From Lobulomyces angularis (Eukaryota > Chytridiomycota > Chytridiomycetes > Lobulomycetales > Lobulomycetaceae): DNA of 51,417 bases. Positions within the stretch are counted from its first letter, which is position 1. Each line of letters opens with the position of its first letter. Location: the NCBI GenBank assembly GCA_027604685.1, contig JADHYX010000139.1, forward strand, positions 1 through 51,417. The letters are read 5' to 3'. This document shows positions 9,059 to 21,340 of this stretch, piece by piece. Made by a program: the position numbers and the translations under genes. The notes under the pieces were generated by a model, which saw only the letters and a list, made by a program, of their open reading frames with translations, was not told where the DNA came from and made no database searches.

Positions 9059-12000
9059 TTAAATAAATTTAGGTATTCCTTGAACCATGTCCACAGGTTT
9101 CTTCAATTCTCCTTTAAAGAACGCTTCACTAACTAAAGTAACTTCCTCAAATTTGTGTTGCTTTTTAATACCAGTAGCTGGTGCAGCACTCTGATCCCTA
9201 CCAGCGAATCTAATGAATCTGCCACCCCTAACACTTTTCGGTAATCTATTAGGTTTTCTAATATTTTCCAGACCACCAGCATATCGATTTTTATCTAACG
9301 TTTCTGCCCACTTTTGTGCCACCTTTGAAATGTTTTTATTAATAATTTGGTTGTTGTTTTCTTTATTATTATTGTTTGGTGAAGATGGAGTTTTTTTCTT
9401 TGAAAAAAATAGTTTTTTAAAAAAAGATGGTTCATTCTTTTCGTGGTTAGTAGTATTATTGGTAAAAGATATTTCTTCAACATTTACATCATTTGCTGAT
9501 GTCTTTTTTTTTCATAAAAGTTTATAAAAAAAAAATGATAGATGAAGAATTAAAAAAAAAAAAATTAAAAGTGATAAAAAAAAAATAGAAAATACCTTAG
9601 AATTGGTATACCAATTGGTTTCCCTAATACTGGTTTCAAATCGAGGTTCAACATGCTGCCATGCTCCAGCATTAAAACTTTCTTCTTGGCACCAAACTAT
9701 CTCTTCTAAACTTTCTCCATAAAAGTCAATAACTCTTTGAACTTCCCAAAACGGAAATGGACATAGCTGTTCTATTCTAATAATAGCAATGTGTCTTAGT
9801 TCATTTAAGCTTCTAGCACGATGCAGTAAATAATAAACTTGACCCGTGCAGAATATTAATGTTTTTATTTCATTTGGAGGTAATAATCTGAAATCTCCGC
9901 TTTGCATTGAGGATGATGAAACTTCTACTGAAGCTAACTTCGCTTCCAATGGAAAATTTGGATCCTTAACTAAGCCATAAGGTATTCTAGGTTCAGCGTT
10001 ATTTCTTTGCCAGTGTGGTGCACCAGCTAATTCAGATGCTTCATTTGCAATCCTCAAAGTAGAAAGTGGATTCGGATGCAAAACTTCAGGTATTAGCCTT
10101 TGAAATCTTGTTCCTTCTTCCATTTCTGCTAAGCTGGATTTCGCCAATGGGTGCCTTAACAAAGCCTTTGAATTAAAAACTATAAGCTAAAAAAAGTTAG
10201 TATGAAAATTCAAATCTGTAATTTTCTTACTGGTTTTCTAAAATCTCTATGAATTTGTCTCCTAAGTACATGAAAGTAATTACTTGGGGTTGATGGATAA
10301 ACGACTGCCATATTAATATCTTGATGTTGTCTCGAATAACTTTTTTTTTCGGTTCCAATCGGATCTGGCATCTGGTATGGATCTTCGTCGCACATTTGCA
10401 AGAATCTTTCAATTCTTGCTGAAGAATGTTCAGGGCCTTGCCCATCATAACCGTGAGGCAGCAGCAAAGTCAAGCCAGTGCGCTGAGGTTCATATACAAA
10501 AAATTGGAATGTTTATGTTTAATACTAAGGTACCTGAAGCCACTTTTGTTCCCCACAGCTAATGAACTGATCAATAATACATTGGGCAGTATTAGCAAAG
10601 TCACCGAATTGAGCTTCCCACATTACAAGTTGATTTGGAGATACAAAGCTATACCCCAATTCAAATCCTAAAATACCATATTCGGAAAGTGAGGAATTAC
10701 ATACTGTGAAGTGTGCTTGACTAGATACAATATCTGGTACGACTAAATTGTTTAAAGGTACAAGCAAAGCATCCTAAATAAATTTCAGTTGCTAGTAGAA
10801 TATAACAAAATATACGGAATTCTGGTCATGTAAAACTGAGTGCCGCTGTGAAAATGTCCCCCTTTCAACGTCTTGGCCACTCAACCGAACATGGCTTCCC
10901 TCTGCTAATAGTGAACCAAAAGCTAAAGCCTCCGCAGTTGCATAATCAATCCCATGCCCATTTAAAACAGAATCTCTCCTTTGCTTTAATATTTTTTGCA
11001 AGTTAGGATGTACTTTAAAATCTTCTTCTGGGTATAACGTAGTTTGACGACCAATATGCTCTAACATTCCTTTGTTAACGCCTGTTGGTTTTGTAGTAAC
11101 GGTAACAGCTGCAAGTTCTGCGGGTGATTTGAACCCTATTTACAATTATGAATAATCACAAATCAATAAAGCAAAATTACCAGGCCATGTGGAGGACACC
11201 CACTCAGCGGAATTCGCTTTATATGTTTTACTAGCTTCGTAATTTTTTTCTAGAATATCCCACACTCTAGCTTTCAACGCCTCAATTTCTTCCTTTGTAA
11301 TCTCTCCTTCGGATAAAAGCTGTTCAACGTATTTCTTAGCAACTGGTGTCATTCCTTTAATTTTCTAAAAAAATTGTCGATTATAGTAAATGTGAAATTA
11401 AAATTACTTGGTACATAAGGGGTTGAGTGAATCCAGGCTGATCTGTTTCGTTGTGTCCATATTTTCTGTAGCAAACTAGATCCACCACAACATCTTTTTT
11501 GAATTTGGCTCTCCAATCACTAGCGAATTCTAACGCAAAAACTACAGCCTCAACATCGTCTCCATTGACATGAAGAATAGGAGCATTCACAGTTTTCGCA
11601 ACATCTGAACAGTAAGGGGTTGATCTTGAAAATCTTGGGTCAGTTGTAAATCCTACCTGGTTGTTAGCAATAATATGTATACAGCCTCCAGTTGTGTAAG
11701 ACGGCAAATCTGACATTCCTAAGGTTTCGTAGACTACTCCTTGCCCTGCAAAAGCCGCATCACCATGTAACAACACCCCCATAGCTTTGCTGTGTGACTC
11801 CGTATCGTTTTGATAATACTGTAGACCTCTAACCTTTCCCATTACCACTGGGTCTACAGCTTCCAAATGCGAAGGATTTGCGGCTAATGATAAATGCACC
11901 ATTTTTCCAGAAGGAGTTGGACGAATGTAATTCATTCCCAAATGATATTTTACTGAATAGAAATAGATAGCAAAATTTTCAATTCATTGAAAAAAAGAAT

Positions 12001-13264
12001 GCACTTTTTACCATCACCAGAACCTTCCACATGATTGTCAAGTGAGCCCGTAAATTCGCTAAATATAGATTCGTTTGGCTTTCTAACGACATTAGAAAGA
12101 ACGTTAAGCCTTCCTCTATGCGGCATTCCTATATTTATAGAAGCAACTCCTAGTTCAACTGATCTGTCAATCTAGAACGTTGCATTAGTAATTCAAATGT
12201 AAAAGAAATTTGAAAAAAAATACCATTGCTTTCATTCCAGGAATTAAACTTTCACATCCCTCTAATCCAAATCTTTTCTCACTGGGATACTTTTGGGCAA
12301 CAAATCTTTCAAAGCTTTCACTCCAAATCAACCGGTCTAAAATTACCAATTTCTTTTCCTTGGAGTAGGAATACTGAGTTGGGATTTCAACTCTTTCACG
12401 AATCCAGTCACACATTGTTCTATCTGAAATATGACTGTATTCAATTCCAATATGTTTTGAATAGGTTTTTTGTAATGCTTCTATAATCTCCTTTAATGTC
12501 ATAGTTTTATTTTTTTCCCCATTTTTAAACCGAGGTAAAATACCAGAGCCAATTTGAAACGATCTATTCAAATCTGCTTCAGTGAAACCATAATGTTTAT
12601 AGTTCAATTCAGGGGCAGAATTAACTGTTGGAGAGTGAATGCCTAATGGATCAATATCTGCCAATTCGTGACCACGAACCTAACAGATAGAAGCAATTTT
12701 TTTAAAAAATTAGTTTACATAACTTTGTAACATATGTGCTTTTCAATAAAAAATAATTCGTGGGAAAAATAACTTAAGTATTTTTATAGAACTTCTCGTA
12801 AATTTACAAGAAAGGATAATTATATATTTACAAGAATAATATACCTGATAAGCCCTAACCAACAGTTGCACTTTCATGTGATGTTTGATGTCTGCTTGAT
12901 TAACATTCGCTGGTAAAGCTGCACCAGTTTCATAACTCATTAGGTCGCCACCTATGGAATGAAGAATTTGAGGTGATGAAGAGGATGGAAATGCGGATGT
13001 GGGTGGTAGGGGAGAGGAAACCGTATAATTTTCATTTGCAGTCAAGTTCTTAAAGTAGATTTGCCAAGAAAGATGGACTTTAGATGGATCCTTTTTCCAT
13101 GCTGAATACATTTCATCTATATAAGAAGAGCTGGTAGAATTTAAGAAAGTGGAATTCACTCTTGAAAGAGGTAGAATTTTAACATTGAATTTTGTTAGAT
13201 GATCAGTTGACGTTCTTAATTTAAAATGATTATAAGATCTATGCTTTACTACTACTCTCCACAT
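9059..13264 (-). CDS. OGDH/KGD1: 2-oxoglutarate dehydrogenase E1 component, mitochondrial
   Basis: About ten exons (first 13264-12845, last 9502-9059) encode the thiamine-diphosphate E1 subunit of the TCA-cycle 2-oxoglutarate dehydrogenase complex. The N-terminus is basic and Ser/Thr-rich, consistent with mitochondrial import. [26 protein letters not shown] is the E1 N-terminal motif that contacts the complex. Further diagnostic blocks are [91 protein letters not shown] with [14 protein letters not shown], and [20 protein letters not shown]. The C-terminal [14 protein letters not shown] is normal, but before it sits an insert of about 94 residues (9502-9221), Asn/Lys-rich and not expected in the family. 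After it the tail ends ...VQGIPKFI rather than the usual KALA-type end. The identification is firm; internal exon edges are approximate. Confidence 0.95.
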
Positions 13265-13548
13265 AGTAATGAGTTTTGTTTAAAAAATTTAATTTTTTGT
13301 TATTCTTTAAATAAAATTTTTTTTTATTCAACTGGAAGCTTTCTTAAAATATGGCTTAATTTATTCTGAAAAGTATTACTAGAATAACAATGACTGACTT
13401 AGAAAATCAAAAATATAAAACCAAATTATCGTAAGTCAAAGCAATGAAGTTACATTAAAAAACTATATTAAAGAAAATAAATTAAACTGTTTTAACTAAC
13501 TCTATTATAAGTATAAAATATATTTAAGATCCAACTTCAGCACAATGG

Positions 13549-16500
13549 TTAAGAGCTGATAATTTTTTCTAACGTGATTTTTTCGTTTTGATTTAATGTC
13601 AAGTTACAAAATTCTATAAAACCACTCTCATTATTACTGTAGCAACTTTTAAAAAAGGATTCTACATAAGCCTAACATTTTTTATTTAAGGTACAAATTT
13701 TTAAAAAAATTTTAAACAGAATTTGTAAAACAAACCTTTAAGTCAAGCGTAAACAACGGATCCTTTGCATTTTCCTTATCTTTTTTGTCCTTAAAGGTAT
13801 TTTCTTGAGAATCTTCACTCTCATAATTGAAGTTACCTACATCGTTCATCTGAAAATTTTTTAAAAATAGTTCATTTTTTGAAGAAAGTTTGGAAGTAAA
13901 ATCATCATCGTCTTCCCATCCTTCCTCTTCCGAGTCGAAAGTTAACTCATCTTCTGAATCAAGTTTACTTTCAAAATGATTCTTTCCATTAGTGTTTGAT
14001 TTGACAGTGTTCATTGCAACTTGTTGATTTATCTGATAATTTTCTATTAACAATTTAATAACTTTACCAGGAAATGATATCATTTCAAATTCATCTGGTA
14101 ATTGTCTAGCTCGCGATCTAGTTTTGATCTCTACAAAAAAAAAAAAAAATTTAACCAATTTTAAGAAAAAATTTGAATGTACTTGAATCGTTGCTAAGTT
14201 TTAAGTCTCCTTTAACAAAAATTTGTCGCAGTCTGGGATCAGCTTTACCGTATAACTTTGTTAAAGCGACCAAACTAAAAATATTATTAAAAGTTCAAAA
14301 TCTATGAAAACCTACCTGACTTTTATATCAAAAAACCCAAAGAAAAAACTTTGATTTTCAGACCAAATTTTTATCAGCATATCCAGCCCATTTGCGTATG
14401 AGTCATTGAACAATTTCAGTTCATATAGGAATTTTATTATTATCTCCAAGTCATATTGCTCTTTGGCAATCAAATGAGCAAATACCATAATAAGATTCTA
14501 AAAAATATCTGTAAAAATACATATAAATTGTTATTACTTGGATTAAAGAAGGTATTTTTGCGTTGCTCAGTCTAAACGATACAGCTTTCAACAAGTCCGG
14601 CAAATAATTATTTAAAGTACCACCACTTTTCAAAATTAATTTTGTGATAACATCCCCAACAAAAAAGGCTGAATTTTCCTCCAAATTTGGATCCAATATT
14701 TTTCCCAAAAATAAAACCAAGTAGTCTAGACCTGATTTTGGGGGAATAACGGTAGTATCCTTCAGATTTAAAATTCCCTCATAATTTTTATTCAAAAGAG
14801 ATTCAAGAAAAAACTGCCCATTCTTCAAAAAAATATAATCTAACCCATTTTTTAAAAAATTATTTACCTGCAGAGTCTTACTGTTTTCGGTGTACATTAA
14901 AGACTGTATTAAACTTGGAAATATTTTCTCTGCATAAAAATTTAAGTTTTCTTGGGAATTGTCTAGTAGCAAAGTCAAGAAGTCGATGGAAGACTGGAAA
15001 TAAATATTAATTAAACAAAAATTCTATTTTTTTTTTTTTACAGAAAACATGTTTTCCAAATTTTCTACTGGACATACGACGCCACAAAACATAAATGTTT
15101 TTTCACCTTTGAAGGTTTCGCTGTTACCTAAAATTTGCACACCAATGTCCAGCAGTGGTAATACGCTTGTAATAAAACTTTCCTCCAAATTTTTAAATAC
15201 CAATTCATTTTTGGTTAAACTTTCAAAAAAATCAAGTAGCATTTCTGAGATGAAAACATCTTAAACAAAAATTCAATTTAAAACCCAATTTTTTTTAGAA
15301 AAAGAGTTACCATCAATATATTTTGCCCAAGCACTCACTATAAACTTACTGAAATCTTTTTCAAACATTGCAGTAATCTCCTTATTCATACCAGATGACA
15401 CCCTTAAACCTTCGATGCAACAAGATAGTCTTTCTACAGATACTTCATCATCAAAACCTTCTCTTAATCCTGAACTTTCAATACAAAATTCTAAAAATAA
15501 CATCTTGCTGTTTAATTTCTGTAATTAGCAAATATTAGAACTACCTAGGAAAATTTCCAAAATATCTTTAGTTAAATGCCTCAAATTTCCCTGAACCACC
15601 AATAAATTTGAAGTATTATTACCAAAAACTTCTATTATGAATTTACTTAAACTTTTTATCAGCAAACATTTTAAAATTTTTGGTATCTTATTTTTTGTTA
15701 ATTTTTCTTCCATCAACATTTGAACAACAAAAGTTATGAAATTTGTTAAAGTATCAGGTTGTAAAAATCCTGCGTATAATGAAGAGAAGCTAAAAGCTCT
15801 ACCTTGTAAAAATGGATAACCTAACAGTGAAAAATGAGTTAATTATTTCAAAAGTTCTAATGGAAAATTTCATTTTACCACTTAACTGGGCATCAACTAA
15901 AACAACTTTTTCAAAGAAAGAGTTAAGATCAAATAGATGTGGTTTTATTGCTTGTGTTTCTATGACTTCCTCGGACACTTCAGCAAGGAGGTACATAACA
16001 GCTTCATGCACCTTCCACCTTTGAAACAAGTGATGGCTAAGTTAAAACGACCCAAAAACTAATTCATTTACCAGTTTTTATCAGTATGCTTTTTTTGATC
16101 AGCATCCCATAAGGCTTTATTAATGGCATCCTCAAGCACTGGCAATAAATTTTCAACGCCGAATTCTTGCATAAATTCACAGTAAACTTCATAAGCTTTC
16201 TTTCTTAAGAAGAAATTAAAGCTCAGTTCATTTTCTTCATTCAAAAATTCGTCTACATTTTCCATCCAAATATCTAATTGAACATCATCAACCTTTGTTA
16301 AATGAATGAATATTTCCAACAAATGTACTAGATTTCCACTGTTGGTAAAAAAAAAATTTTTAATAGACTTTTCCTCAAAAAAGACTAAAATAAAGTCTAG
16401 TAGAGTAGATATGAAGTTGTCAGTATTAGTAATTTCTCCATCGCTATCAAGCACATCATCTATTGATTGTTCTACCCGAGTTAAAGATGTCTGCACCAAC

Positions 16501-17577
16501 TTTTGATAAATAACTTCAAAAAATTTTTTTGCATCTTCCTTTGAAAATTCTCTACGAAATGTTTTGCGAATAGTTAAAAGGGTCTATAGAATATAGCGGA
16601 ACTGTAAAGAATTCTTGATAATAAAAGAATAAACCTGTATAACTTGAATCTTCACTGACATGTTATTCACTTCATCGTTGGTATCCTGTAAGCAATTAAA
16701 AAAAACAGGAAACCAATTGGTTAATAACGGTTGTACATAATTCTTGGATATGCTTTTATGAGTTTCCTTCATGTTGTAAAGGGCTTTGATAATTTCTTCA
16801 AAAATTACGACAGCTTTTTGTCTAACACTTGGCTCATTATTCTAAATAGGAAAAGTTTAAATAAAAAAGTTAGAAAAATTAGAGAAATTACCTTGTGATC
16901 CCCAAAAATACGCTGTAATTCAGGAAGTAAAGTTGGAGCAATTGCCATAATTTGATCTTCCGAGAGATCACAGTTAATTAGATCTGCTAAGCATCTCATT
17001 GAGCCATGTATTTGAAATTGATTTCCATTTTTAAGATTTTTTACTATTAAGTCTTCCAGTAAGTTTGGCCAAGATTCTGGAAAATCAGTGGTGGCTATTT
17101 TGGAAATCACTTGAGCCTAATTAAATTTTCAAAGGAAAGATAAATTTAGTTTAAAAATGTTATTTTGTAAATTAATTATTACCGTTTGCACTCTAATTTT
17201 ACTTAATGGGTCAGCAAGAAGTGGTAACAGAGAGTTTTTAACTGCTGTTTTAATGTTTTCAGGTGTTTCAGGACCAGTAAACTTGAAATTGGTAGATGAC
17301 CAACTACAAGTAACGTAACTTTTTAATGTCACTAAGGAGAGTTGTCTTATTGCTATATCTGTTGGTTGTGATGTAGCAATGTGAATTAAATTAACAGGAA
17401 AAGCTATTTCAATATTAATGTAAAAAAACAAATAAATTAGTTTAGATGATTACAGACTTCAGACTGCTTTTTTAATTGTAAAGCCTGCTCAGCGTTAATT
17501 CTTTGATTTGATTCATTTGACAAACACATAGATAAAATGCTATAAAGTTCCGACAAACCATTAGATGAACTCACCAT
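13549..17577 (-). CDS. IPO9/KAP114: importin-9 / Kap114-type karyopherin-beta
   Basis: About 14-15 exons encode a HEAT-repeat nuclear import receptor of the importin-9/Kap114 family, which carries histones H2A-H2B and TBP-like cargo into the nucleus. The start MVSSSNGLSELYSILS is followed by the importin N-terminal pattern AEQALQLKKQSE, FPVNLIHIATSQPTDIAIRQLSLVTLKSYV and SLLPLLADPLSKIRVQ. Next come FPESWPNLLEDLI, GSMRCLADLINCDLS, and WKVHEAVMYLLAEVSEEVIE, a block typical of importin-9. A long acidic stretch (SEDELTFDSEEEGWEDDDDF) lies near the C-terminus, as in Kap114/IPO9, where it helps bind and release histones. The last exon lies downstream of the obvious frame: LDLK joins AYVESFFKS... 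at a TTAG acceptor near 13660 and ends at TAA 13551-13549. This matches the family ending (DPL..LDLQAYL...). The region 13265-13548 beyond it holds only AT-rich spacer. Confidence 0.88.
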
Positions 17578-18118
17578 TTTTCAATTAATGAACAAAAACT
17601 TGATACCGTCAAAAAAAATGTAACAACAAGCTTGACATAAAAAAAGCAAAAAATAAATGTGGAAATTCTTCTTAAAATTTCATTATACTGTATGAATACA
17701 GCAATTTGTATTTCCAAGTATTTTTGGATGAATAAAAAGGGAGAGTTTTTGCAGTTAATGTGAAGAAAGAGAAAGCAACAAGAACTTTTGCAATACAAGC
17801 TGTAATTTAGGATATTAAGAATTTCGTTAATGATTAATTTGTTTCATGATTTGCAAGAAAATGGTTTGAAGAATGAATGAAGCTGCTTAAGTTAAATTAT
17901 TATTTGAGCTATTTTGCTGTAGCAAGGATTTGGTGTAAAAATCCAGCAAACCTTCCTGCTTAAAAATTGAGAAGTCTTAGATACTTTTCCTCAGATACTT
18001 TTCCTCCTTGTTTTCATATGAGTGGACAATCCCTGACAAATATATAATATGTACTTTTTTTTTAATTCAATTTCGCCTCAAAAAAAAAATAGTTGAACTC
18101 TTTTAACAATCTCATACA
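17578..18118. other. divergent promoter region between importin-9 and Nha1-like genes
   Basis: The 541 bases separate divergently transcribed genes and must hold both promoters. A short direct duplication, AGATACTTTTCCTC, occurs twice near 17978-18003. No known factor site can be named with confidence. Confidence 0.4.
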
Positions 18119-20306
18119 ATGATTATCGAGCTGCATGGTACCTTATTCTTTTAAAATGCAATTACTTATCATCTCTTTATCCAGGAGGAACTAATGACAT
18201 TGCTTCACTCTCCTGTTTTATTGGAGGTAGGTTTACACTTTTTCTAAATTTTTAATACTTCGAATAGGCTTCATTTTGATATTTGGACTTGTCTCATTTA
18301 TAGTCAAAGAAAAGTTTTTTCTTTCTGATTCATTGGTTGCAACCTTTATTGGTAATTAAATTTTAAAACTGATATTTACATTAGTGTTCAGGAATTCTGT
18401 TTGGGCCAGTTGCTTTCAATATTTTTAATCCTTTTTTACTTACTTCCGACTTGAACAAAACAATCTTTTATTTTTCAGATATGGTAATTTCAATTCAAAT
18501 CATGGCTGCTGCAATTGCCTTACCTAGAAAGTTTTGGAAGACACGATGGAAATCTTTAGTAGTTTTGCTAGGTAATTTTTTCAAATAGTTAATAATGTTT
18601 CTTTTAAGAATATATATTTTAGGTCCAGTATCAATATAGTAAGAAATTTACTGTTAAATTTATTTACACATTTTTGTAGTATGTGGTTAACAACTGCTTT
18701 GGTTTTATGGAAGATAATTGGGTTTACGTGGTACCAAAGTTTACTGATAGGGGCTTGTTGTGCCCCTACTGATCCAGTGTTATCAAATTCAATAGTAAAT
18801 GGACGATTTGCTGAATTGCATATACAGCCGTATAAATTTTATTTTAAAAATTATTATTAAGATTATTGATAGCCGCGTGCGTCAGCTTTTATCAGCAGAA
18901 AGTGCTTCCAATGATGGATGTGCGTTTCCACTGTTTCAATTAGCATATTTTTTAATGAAATATTCTATGAAGGATGCATTTTTTCATTGGTCTTATGCAA
19001 CGCTTTTATATGAAGTAGGTGCTGCTTGTATTCTTGGTTTGATAGTTGGTTATCTGTCAAGAACTTGTTTGTGTTTTAGTGAAAAAAATAATTGGATAGA
19101 TAAAAAAAATTTTCTTGTTTTTGAATTGGCATTGGCAATGTTTACATCTGGTACTTTTTTTTGTAGTGTAATCTATTAATATATTATTAGGAAGTGCCAC
19201 CATGCTAGGGATATCTTCATTTATTGCCGTTTTAGTGACAGGAATAACTTTTTCTTGGGATGGATGGTTTGCTGAAGAAACTCACGATGCACATGTTCAG
19301 GGTAAATTCATTTAAATGAAAAAATTTTTAATGAATTATTAGAGGTCATCGACATGTTAGTAAATATTGGTAACCTTTAACACACACAGAAAAATTTAAC
19401 ATAATTAGTGTTTTTTGTTTTTTTCGGAGCCATTATACCGTGGAGTTCCTTTGGCACCCCTGAGCTTCCATATTGGGCCTTAATTACCTCATCCCTACTT
19501 ATCCTCATTGTAAGAAGACTTCCTGCAGTTTTAATAATGATGAAATTCATGCTTCCATTACTTACGTTGTCTGAAGCATTTTATGTTGGTATATTAACTA
19601 TTTTAATAGTATTATAATCTTTCCAGGTTGGTTTGGGCCTGTTGGTGTAGGAGCTTTATGGTAATTTTAATTTTTGTATAAGTATATATTAACGATTTTC
19701 ATAATAGGTATCAAACTTTAGGTTCAACCTTGTTCCCAGAAAATAAGTTATTTACACCAGTTGTTTCTTTTATTGGTAATTAAAATTTATCTTCAATTAC
19801 TTAACCTTTTAGTTTTTTCTTCTGTTATTTGCCATGGTATTATGGTGCCTTTTGTTCATTTTACTATTTTGGGAATTAGACACAGGTACTTGAGTTCCTT
19901 GTTAACAAATAAACTTAATGAAACATTTTTTACTTAAAAAGAACATTGTCAAGGACACAATCAAGGGGATCAGTAATCGCGACTCCATTGTGGCCAACAG
20001 GGGTAGAAATGAGTGCCCTAGCAATCTCTGGACCAGAGCCTTTGATAAGGTATTTCTTAATTAAAATACTGGGCAATAATTTAGTTTTATAGAACCGCAG
20101 ATGGTCAGTACGTTACCGCTGCTGCAATAACTTTCGGAAATCAAATATCACTGAAGTCAGAAAAAGTTGATGAGAACTCACCTTCTTTGAAAGCGGCAGT
20201 TCCAACAGGAATTTTGAAAGTACCAGAAGAGATAGAAGTTGGAAGTTCAGAATCAACTCTGGAAAACATAAGTCCCCCAGAAAAGATTGACGCATCATCT
20301 TGTTGA
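18119..20306 (+). CDS. NHA1-like: Na+(K+)/H+ antiporter, fungal Nha1/Sod2 type
   Basis: This gene has about 12 short exons. The protein is a CPA1-family plasma-membrane cation/proton exchanger of the fungal Nha1 group, which exports Na+/K+ in exchange for protons. Clear family blocks are FIGGFILIFGLVSFIVKEKFFLSDSLVATFIG, ILFGPVAFNIFNP, ISIQIMAAAIALPRKFWK, LIGACCAPTDPVLSNSIVNGRFAE, RVRQLLSAESASNDGCAFPLF (the ND pair is the ion-binding site), and VLVTGITFSWDGWFAEET. FFVFFGAIIPW and WFGPVGVGALWYQTL follow in the later membrane spans. The first exon is inferred: ATG 18119 with MIIELHG joined to GTNDIASLSC; the true start is less certain than the rest. After the membrane domain a cytoplasmic tail of about 90 residues is Ser/Glu-rich and ends ISPPEKIDASSC. 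This tail is much shorter than that of yeast Nha1, resembling Sod2. Confidence 0.85.
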
Positions 20307-20606
20307 CGACACCATTGCAATCAAATAAACTTTATCTTCAAGTATTTAAAACCCTATATATATTTTGTTCACATAGTCTTTTTGATTGAATCGATTACCG
20401 TAAACTAATTTTAAAGCAAATATCTAGAAATTTTTGATTTTTTTAATAATATATAATATCGAAACTTTCAATCTAAATATAAATGGACTATTTTAATAGT
20501 CCACCATTTCATTTTAGTGGAAAATCGGAGAATCTACTTTTTTTGATAAACTCTAAAAGTCATTCCAATCTAACATATTTGATTGAACTCAAAACTTCAA
20601 GAAAAA

Positions 20607-21201
20607 ATGCCTCCCCCGATTCAATACTGGTTCGATACTCTAACGGCAATTCCTATTGTTGGACAATGGCTATTCAGAATGGTAATAAAATACGTTTCTC
20701 CATATACAGTATCGATGAAAAACATAAAAATAAGAACAGGTTATTGCGTTGCCGAAATTGAAGAGCAAACTTCATTAAAGAATCCATTCAACTCCATACA
20801 TGCTGCTGCCTTAATTAATTTGGGTGAAGCTACTGGTGGTAAGAAAATAAAAGATAACTTTTAAGTATATATTCAAAATTGCAGGTTTTTGCGTATTAAC
20901 TATGTGTCAAAAGAATGCTGAATTTAAAGGAATTGTTAAAGTATATTTTTCATTTACTTGATTTGGTTTTTAAATGTGAAAATTTTACTTATAGTCAATA
21001 CATGCAGATTATTTTAAAAAAAGTAAAGGAATTATTACTAGTACTAGCAGAATTGAAGAGAATACGCCATTATTAAAAGATGGTGTGGAAGAAGGTAACA
21101 TTTTGGTAACCAGCGAGTTAAAAGACAAATTTGGGGATGTGACATGCAATGTTAAAGTGGAATGGACTATTCGACGCATCAAAGAGAAAAAAGATTTATA
21201 G
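20607..21201 (+). CDS. DUF4442 hotdog-fold thioesterase-like protein
   Basis: Three exons encode about 165 residues. The block NPFNSIHAAALINLGEATGG is typical of the DUF4442 / acyl-CoA-thioesterase hotdog fold, where a small-side-chain helix faces the substrate pocket. The second half (FKGIVKSIHADYFKKSKGIITSTSRIEE and CNVKVEWTIRRIKEKK) completes the hotdog strands. The N-terminus YWFDTLTAIPIVGQWLFRMVIKYVSPY is hydrophobic and may be a membrane anchor, as seen in fungal members. I chose ATG 20607 because it begins the conserved MPPPIQYW region; an upstream in-frame TTG is unlikely to be used. Introns lie at about 20840-20884 and 20938-20995. The substrate is unknown. Confidence 0.7.
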
Positions 21202-21340
21202 TTTTGAAATAGTGAATAGTGAAATATTAAAAACTTTTCCAAATAGACTATTTCTAAATTTTGGATTTTAAAAAAAATTAAAAATAAAAAATTAAATAAT
21301 TGCATAACAAATATCATATTCTTTTTTGATATTTTTGTGC

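Noticed and set aside
17571..17798. Minus-strand frame of 75 codons
   Set aside because: It overlaps the importin-9 first exon and promoter and is low-complexity; the importin start at 17577 explains the region.
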